In this document: positions 59,131 to 64,000 of the stretch, in pieces
Layout of the letters: each line of letters begins with the position of its first letter
How positions within the stretch are numbered: position 1 is the first letter of the stretch
Source: Isoetes taiwanensis
Taxonomy: Eukaryota; Streptophyta; Lycopodiopsida; Isoetales; Isoetaceae
NCBI GenBank assembly: GCA_021234155.1
Contig: JAJEKV010000042.1
Location: forward strand, 2,729,257-2,793,256
Reading direction: 5' to 3'
DNA: 64,000 bases
The notes under the pieces: generated by a model
Seen by the model: only the letters and a program-made list of their open reading frames with translations
What the model was told of the DNA's origin: nothing
Databases searched by the model: none
Position numbers and translations under genes: made by a program

Positions 59131-60532
59131 GGATGATCCCTCCCGAGGGGGCGCCTTTCACGGCGCTCAACTCTTTTCGGTCACGGCAGCGCCACATTGG
59201 TTCCACCACTTTCAGCAGTATCTCCTCACAGGTGCTCTTCCACCAGAGGACGCCACGCTCTCTCCAGCCAAGCGTCAATCCCGTCGACACCAATTTCTCC
59301 GCGAGGTCCATGACTACACCATGGTTGCAGGCCATCTTTACAAGAGAGGCAAGGATACCATCCTTCGACGCTGTGTTCTCCCTCATGAGGTCCCAGATAT
59401 TGTCCGAGAAGCCCATGAAGGGCTCGGTGGTGGTCATTTTCATGGTGACACCACGGCACGCAAAATCCTTCTTGCAGGTTATTTTTGGCCACGCTCTTCA
59501 AAGACGCCTCCCCGCGCCGCGACGCGTGTGATGTTTGTCGGCCCGTGGAGGAAGGCCCACGGCCCGTGACGCTCTTCTATTGACGCCGGTTGCCACGCCA
59601 CTTCCTTTCAGCAAATGGGGGATGGATTTTGTGGGACCCATCGATCCTCCTGCGCGGCACACCCGTGCCCGCTACATTCTGGTTCTCACGGACTACGCTA
59701 CCAAGTGGGCGGAAGCTTGCGCACTTCCAGACAACACTGCAGCAAGCACGGCCAAGGTCATCTATCAGCAAATCATCACGCGTTTTGGCTGCCCCACGGA
59801 GCTGGTCAGTGATGGAGGTGTCCATTTTATCAATCATACCATAAAGGAGCTAACGGATTATCTACTGATCCATCATCACAAGAGCACACCTTACTATCCT
59901 CAAGGGAACGGTTTGGCTGAAAGCACCAACAAAACTCTGGTCACAATTCTCAAGAAAATTTGTGACGCTTCGTGATGTGATTGGCAAAACAAGCTTCCCC
60001 TTTTGTTCTTTGGGCTTACAATACTTGTTTCAAAATAGCTACTGGTCACACTCCTTTCAAATTGGTTTATGGTCAAGAAGCTCTCATGCCTTTTGAATAC
60101 ATCCTTCCAACTCTCCGTTCTCAACTGGCTATAACCCATAATCCGCCTGCTGCACTCAAAGAAAGGGTTTATCAATTGGAACAGTTGGATGAACTTAGGC
60201 GTGATGCTTATATTCGTGTTCTTCATGGACAACAGTTGCAAAAGTCTTTACATGATAAACATATTAAGACAAAAACATTCAAAGAAGGTGATTTAGTTCT
60301 CCTTTATGATTCCCGTTATAAAAATTTTCCGGGCAAGTTAAAGTTTCGATGGCTTGGCCCTTATCAAATTGTTCAAGTGGTGCAACCCAGCGTTTTCAAG
60401 CTGGCGGAATTAGATGGAACTCCATTACCTACACTAATTAATGGTTTTCGCCTCAAACAATTTCATACAACAGAAAGTGACAATCATACCACAGATGCTG
60501 TTCCGGACACAAACACAACAGATAGTGACTAA
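59131..60532 (+). pseudogene. Integrase of gypsy element 2
   Basis: HHCC-type N-terminus (VREAHEGLGGGHFHGD...KILLAGYFWP, about 59400-59490; the CC half is disturbed), core with FSKWGMDFVGPI (first Asp, about 59606-59640), LVSDGGVHF (second Asp) and YYPQGNGLAES (Glu, about 59890-59925). A stop and frameshift at 59973 precede FVLWAYNTCF. The C-terminal domain includes GDLVLLYDSRYKNFPGKL and FRWLGPYQIVQV and ends at 60532. No chromodomain follows. Confidence 0.88.
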
Positions 60533-60660
60533 CTGGCGGCATATTTATATTATATAGGTGGAATTTTTTTACAAAATGTGGGCAGAGCCCATCTGTTTCC
60601 GCTATGGGCAGCGCCCTATTTACAAAAACGGGCTCAGAGCCCTATCCACTAAGTCCTAAG
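60533..60660. other. Post-integrase spacer
   Basis: Short non-coding stretch with repeated GGGC...AGAGCCC words (GGCAGAGCCC, GGGCTCAGAGCCC). No polypurine tract or TGTTAG LTR start is visible here. Confidence 0.5.
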
Positions 60661-60666
60661 GAGAAA

Positions 60667-60941
60667 ACTCCTCTACTCCGGGTTCGGAGCAGAGGTGATA
60701 CGCAGGATGTGGTAGTAATTCTGCTCAGGGTCCCAGCGCAGGTGCAGAATCACCTCCATCCCGTTGGTATGGGGATCGGCATGCTCAGCCATGCCGGCAC
60801 ATCACCCGTCCATCGCAATGCCACGATTGTGGCACCGCCAGAGGTCCAGGCAGTCCATTTTACAGGTGATCCACTCCAGACAGTTAGACGGCATAGTGCA
60901 CTTGTCGTGCAATCCAGCAGCAGACATACTGAGCGCCATCG
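60667..60941 (-). other. Antisense Cys/Trp-rich reading frame
   Basis: On the minus strand a 90-codon frame beginning MALSMSAAG contains the Cys-rich block KCTMPSNCLEWITCKMDCLD and a later segment ending YYHILRITSAPNPE, with a single TGA after about 47 codons. Its residue content (Cys, Trp, His, Met) looks coding, unlike the opposite strand. It lies downstream, in the same orientation, of the antisense ParB/methyltransferase-like gene and may be its terminal exon. Not recognised. Confidence 0.3.
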
Positions 60942-61010
60942 GGTGTCTCCGCTTCGCTCACTGTTCGTCTTATATAGCCAACAGAGGACCTCCCTCTCGA
61001 CGTGGACCAA

Positions 61011-61184
61011 TCAGAAAATTCGCCAACGTGGTTGCAATGCAAGGCTGTTACTAAATGAGGAATCTTTTCTCTTCTTAGGAAACGTTTTACACACGACACC
61101 ATTCAGATCGAAGACAATGATTTTGTCACAAGCAGGTGGAGCCCTGAACCATGGAAAACAAAGAGTTAGCCATGCAAAAGTGGT
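61011..61184 (-). other. Antisense exon candidate with HAD-like motif
   Basis: Open from an acceptor (ATTGCAG, exon start 61184) to a TGA at 61011-61013. It encodes KIIVFDLNGVVCK, which resembles motif I (hhhDxNG) of HAD-fold/FCP1-like phosphatases. It follows the 68-nt palindromic intron of the antisense gene, but the simple splice does not keep the frame, so either the splice differs or the gene is decayed. One motif only; treat as tentative. Confidence 0.3.
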
Positions 61185-61252
61185 CTGCAATACACGCCAA
61201 GCGCGTTTTGTCCGTCATAAGTAAGCTACATATCGCGTCTGGCGTGAATTAC
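61185..61252 (-). other. 68-nt palindromic intron
   Basis: Donor AAAG|GTAATTC and acceptor TGTATTGCAG. Between them, AATTCACGCCAGACGCG near the 5' end pairs with CGCGCTTGGCGTGTATT at the 3' end (14 of 17 positions), so nearly the whole intron folds as one stem-loop. The arms match the repeat units in the intron at 63215-63503. Confidence 0.5.
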
Positions 61253-63258
61253 CTTTCAGCATCGCCATCAGCCCCAGCAGTCGTAGCGTCTACTTCACTC
61301 CCCGGATGCTTACTGCCAGAAGCATCAACTCCACGGTTTAGTTCGGACACGTTCTCTTCTATGAAAGCTACCACAGGGGTTTGATTCCTAACCTCAGTGG
61401 TTGCACTTGAGCTTGCATGATCATCCCGGCTGGTATCAGGAACTACCGCAGTCGTACCCCCAAGCTGGACATTACCAGTTGCAATGTTATCAAGCATATT
61501 TTTCTCCATGATCTCACGTTCCCGCGCTAGCAATGCGGCCTTCTCCTCGGGGGTTGCATTGCTTTTTGAACATTCTGGAGTTGCACTTGGAGGCTTTTGT
61601 GAACTAGTAGTCTGCTTCTGCCCTTTGTAAGGTACCAAAGCCAACGGGTTTTTATCTTTTACAGGACCCCAATCAGCCGTGGCTAGTACCTTTTCGAAAA
61701 ACACTTCAAGGAAATCCCTGGACTGGTCATCGTTGACGAAACTTAAACATCTTCTTGATGTCTTCAGGGCTTCTCTACCAATATAGCCTCCAACATGTAA
61801 TTCACAGCAAGTGGTATCAAGTGGCGCAAATACCTCAACAAGATAGCTTGCCAGATTGATTACAAACCCATGTTTATTCAAGGGCCCCTTTTCTTTTGTC
61901 AGCAATTCCAGAGTGATGTCTTTCCGGTAGAGGTTAGGAACATCAAATTCCTCGCTTTCATTTGCTTCATCCTCATCATCTGCTTTGTAGAAGACATTTT
62001 TCAAGTTGGGTTCATCCAAAAGAAAATACTACCATGCACCTTTATCTGATGCCCCTTTGCTCTTAGCTACCTCATAGTCGTCATCTGGCACAAGGGATAT
62101 CATTATGAAGATTAGACAAGCGCTTTTAAAATGCATCCTCAAATCAGTATCCTTTGTCTCAAAGAGAAGAGAACCTTTCCTAACGACCTTTAGGCATTCC
62201 AAGTCGTATGAAGCCACCAAAACATGCATATGAGGCTCTCCTGGGGGGCATATGATGACAATAGTAAAGAGCTTCTGAGTTGTTAAGCCTATGGAGCTAC
62301 TAAAAAAACTGCTGTACTCCTGTTGAGTCATCCCCTTCTCTCCTTTTGCAGTCCTGCTATCCAATACAAACAGAGAAATATTACGAGGGCCTATTGTTGT
62401 ATCGGGTAGGAGACCTTTATAGCCAGTAGAGACCAGGTATTGGAGTGCAGGTAAGTCACCACCAACATCTTTCAGGACGGCAATCTTTCTTCTCAGCTCA
62501 GCCATCACCTTATCTGATAGTTTTGTGGTGTGCTGTTGGTTCTTTGATTTCCTGTTTTGCAGAAATTCCTTCGACCAAAAGACGTATTTCTTGATGTCAT
62601 CAACAGACACGCCATACTTGTCTAGCAGGCCGAGTTCAGACAATGTTACATCACCAGATAGCTTCTGAAGTTCTTCACCTACTGCTACCTTCATAACTCG
62701 CATGTTCTTTATATGAGTGCAACAATCAATGAAGGACATTTTGTCCTTAACTGAAGAAGCCTTCTTGTACAGAACTTCTTTGTTTATGCATTGATTTAAC
62801 AACCAAATACTTTCATCATCTTGAAGGCCCTGTACTTTTCTCATCTCGGTAGTCTTCAGATCAAATATTGAAGTATCTTGAGGAGGCACTCTTCCCATTG
62901 GGTCTGGTAGCTGTTTCTGACCATAAGCATCCCAGAACTCGTTCCACTTCGCTCAGACTTCGTCCTTAGTGAAGACGATCTTGTAGGCATCTGTAGGACC
63001 TCTGGAAGCTGCTTCAGACGTCTTGCCTGCTTCCTCCCCAGTTTTTTTCCCTATTGTTTTTGCCCTTGGTTTCTTATCTTGGATGATAGTCTGAGCCAAG
63101 GTCTTTTCCAATGCCTTAAACTCCTCAGACTTCGTTCCTCCCTGTTTTGTTTGCAGGGGTCTTCCATATTCTATCCATTGCTGATGGGCATGACGGAGTT
63201 GTTCCACGTAAGGGCTGCACGAATAAGGAAAGCATGTCAGCCAATATGAGCAGAGCAT
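61249..63258 (-). pseudogene. Antisense methyltransferase-like ORF with two in-frame stops
   Basis: One minus-strand frame of 670 codons interrupted only by TGA (62950-62952) and TAG (62026-62028). From the acceptor at 63214 it begins YVEQLRHAHQQWIEYGRPLQ, then a Lys-rich linker, a region with KWNEFWDAYG, a helical middle part, then IVIICPPGEPHMHVL (about 62230-62270), and after ~115 residues YLVEVFAPLDTTCCELHVGG with REALKTSRRCLSFVNDD (about 61735-61845). The order PP-motif then VxxFxxxxTT...RRCxxF recalls the DPPY-then-FxGxG order of beta-class DNA methyltransferases, but both glycines and the DPPY acid are missing. The tail is Ser/Thr/Glu-rich. It may be an inactive relative or something else. 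Its N-terminal partner would be the ParB-like ORF at 63505-63998. Confidence 0.45.
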
Positions 63259-63503
63259 ACAAAAATGAACCGCTTTTTAGATCAAGCAAACAGGATAATC
63301 AGGAAACGACAAAGCCAGGCGTACCAATTTGCGCCAGGCGCGAATTGCCGGCTGAATACACGCCAAAAGCGTTTTGATCAGGCAGTACATTGCCAATTCG
63401 CGCCTGGCATGTATTCATGCTGACAATTCGCGGATGAATACACGCCAGGCGTGAATTGGCAGCATGGATACACGCCCGACGTGAATCCACCTAATATACT
63501 AAC
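63215..63503 (-). other. Intron packed with ACGCC-GGCGT palindromes
   Basis: Donor AAAAG|GTTAGT (63503) and acceptor ATTCGTGCAG (63215). Inside lie five related units in both orientations, such as CAATTCACGCCTGGCGTGTA, GAATACATGCCAGGCGCGAA, CAATTCGCGCCTGGCGCAAA, GGATTCACGTCGGGCGTGTA and AAAACGCTTTTGGCGTGTAT. They match the arms of the intron at 61185-61252. Confidence 0.55.
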
Positions 63504-63504
63504 C

Positions 63505-63998
63505 TTTTATAAAGAAAGACTTCGCCTAATCTCTGCCAGGTCCTCTGCAGGGGTATGGGGGCTTAGAAACCAACATCTCTTGTGGTTGTAATGTAGCAGA
63601 TACATTGTTTGTCCTGTTTGCTTAGCCTGGTTGGATAGGGATCGTTGTGCCTCAATAGAATGTTGTCCGTCAATAATAAGGAAGCATACATTAGGGTTCT
63701 CCACTGTAAGCTCCTCTAGTGTTGTCCACTGGAGTGGAGCATCGTTTTTCCTATCCCAAGGAAGCACGTCTGCTGGCATAGGAACTTGGCCTGGATTCCT
63801 CACTATCGCCCTCAAGATTGCTCTAGCATGGTCAGGGTCATACCTCCTGCTAACAAGACTTGACTTATGTGATCTCACCAGACGGTCAACATGGATGGGA
63901 TGTGTAAAAGATTGGTCAAGTGGGTAGTTGTCTGCATACTTGACTAGCCTACTCATTGCCTCCAGCTGCGATTTCTTTTCGGAGTCATTTTCTGCCAA
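63505..63998 (-). CDS. ParB-like (DGQH-motif) N-terminal exon, partial
   Basis: Open frame of at least 163 codons reaching the window edge, so the start (MAENDSEKK) may not be the true one. It has a basic helix region (VDRLVRSHKSSLVSRRYDPD), RAILRAIVRNPGQVPMPADV, a beta-rich part, then VCFLIIDGQHSIEAQRSL, which fits the IxDGxHRxxA motif of the ParB/sulfiredoxin-like fold. Those domains bind or nick DNA or bind nucleotides in bacteria and phages and are often fused to DNA methyltransferases. The frame ends at a TAA just before a good donor (63503). A +1 frame from a possible acceptor near 63550 reads through that donor and joins the next exon in phase, so the exon structure here is uncertain. 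Confidence 0.5.
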
Positions 63999-64000
63999 AA

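Noticed and set aside
60604-61224. 206-codon plus-strand ORF after integrase
   Set aside because: Composition looks antisense to the minus-strand frames, and it has no retroelement motif.
62026-62952. Stop-codon recoding to selenocysteine or pyrrolysine
   Set aside because: No insertion element is visible and land plants lack these systems; simple decay is more likely.
63290-63490. CRISPR-like array
   Set aside because: The short palindromic units are irregularly spaced, in both orientations and without uniform spacers, in a plant nuclear context; they fit intron repeats.

Overview
The window looks like nuclear DNA of a land plant. The two intact host genes have many short GT-AG introns and plant-type products: a two-RRM hnRNP-like RNA-binding protein and an L-threonine aldolase. 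A third host-derived locus is a broken MLO gene, a plant family. A decayed PPR-like stretch, long AT-rich spacers and a mixed load of Ty3/gypsy, Copia-like, LINE, pogo-like and small TIR elements suggest a large, repeat-rich genome. My best guess is a fern or other seed-free vascular plant, but that is inference and no sequence search was possible.

Layout. 1-7.6 kb: a decayed chromodomain-type Ty3/gypsy tail (about 1.5-3.3 kb), an AT-rich repeat patch, then a minus-strand fragment of a second gypsy family: its 586-bp 3' LTR, polypurine tract and a non-pol ORF running into the LTR. 7.3-20.3 kb: no intact gene. It holds a LINE tail, an 840-bp polypyrimidine tract, five ~200-bp tandem repeats flanked by 230-bp direct repeats, two abutting LINE fragments and a minus-strand LTR with primer-binding site. 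20.9-23.4 kb: the RNA-binding protein gene. 23.7-26 kb: a TIR element, a long perfect hairpin and a Copia-like LTR end. 26.5-29.2 kb: nine-exon threonine aldolase gene on the minus strand, with all splice phases closing to 366 codons. 30.5-33.9 kb: a MITE and a pogo-like transposase. 35.0-36.8 kb: a 5'-truncated MLO gene with a stop codon and an in-frame exon microduplication. 37-45.3 kb: a small MITE and two LINEs. 45.3-49.7 kb: spacer with a duplicated tRNA-like (box A/box B) repeat. 49.7-53.7 kb: a gypsy element cut off at its RNase H region. 53.9 kb onward: a gypsy element of the same family as the one at 4.8-6.7 kb, with LTR, tRNA-Asp-like primer site, gag, protease, RT, RNase H and integrase ending at 60.5 kb. 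Its 3' LTR is not in the window.

The most unusual part is 60.6-64.0 kb, downstream of that integrase and on the opposite strand. An ORF with a ParB-like DGQH motif is followed by a 650-codon frame, broken by two stop codons, that weakly resembles a beta-class DNA methyltransferase whose catalytic motifs have eroded. Both introns I infer there are filled with related palindromic repeats centred on ACGCC-GGCGT; the 68-nt intron is almost entirely one stem-loop, as expected of an introner-like element. A further antisense exon has a HAD-like FDLNGV motif. Whether this antisense module belongs to the retroelement (as antisense ORFs do in some Tat-lineage elements) or is a separate unit beside it needs the sequence past 64 kb.
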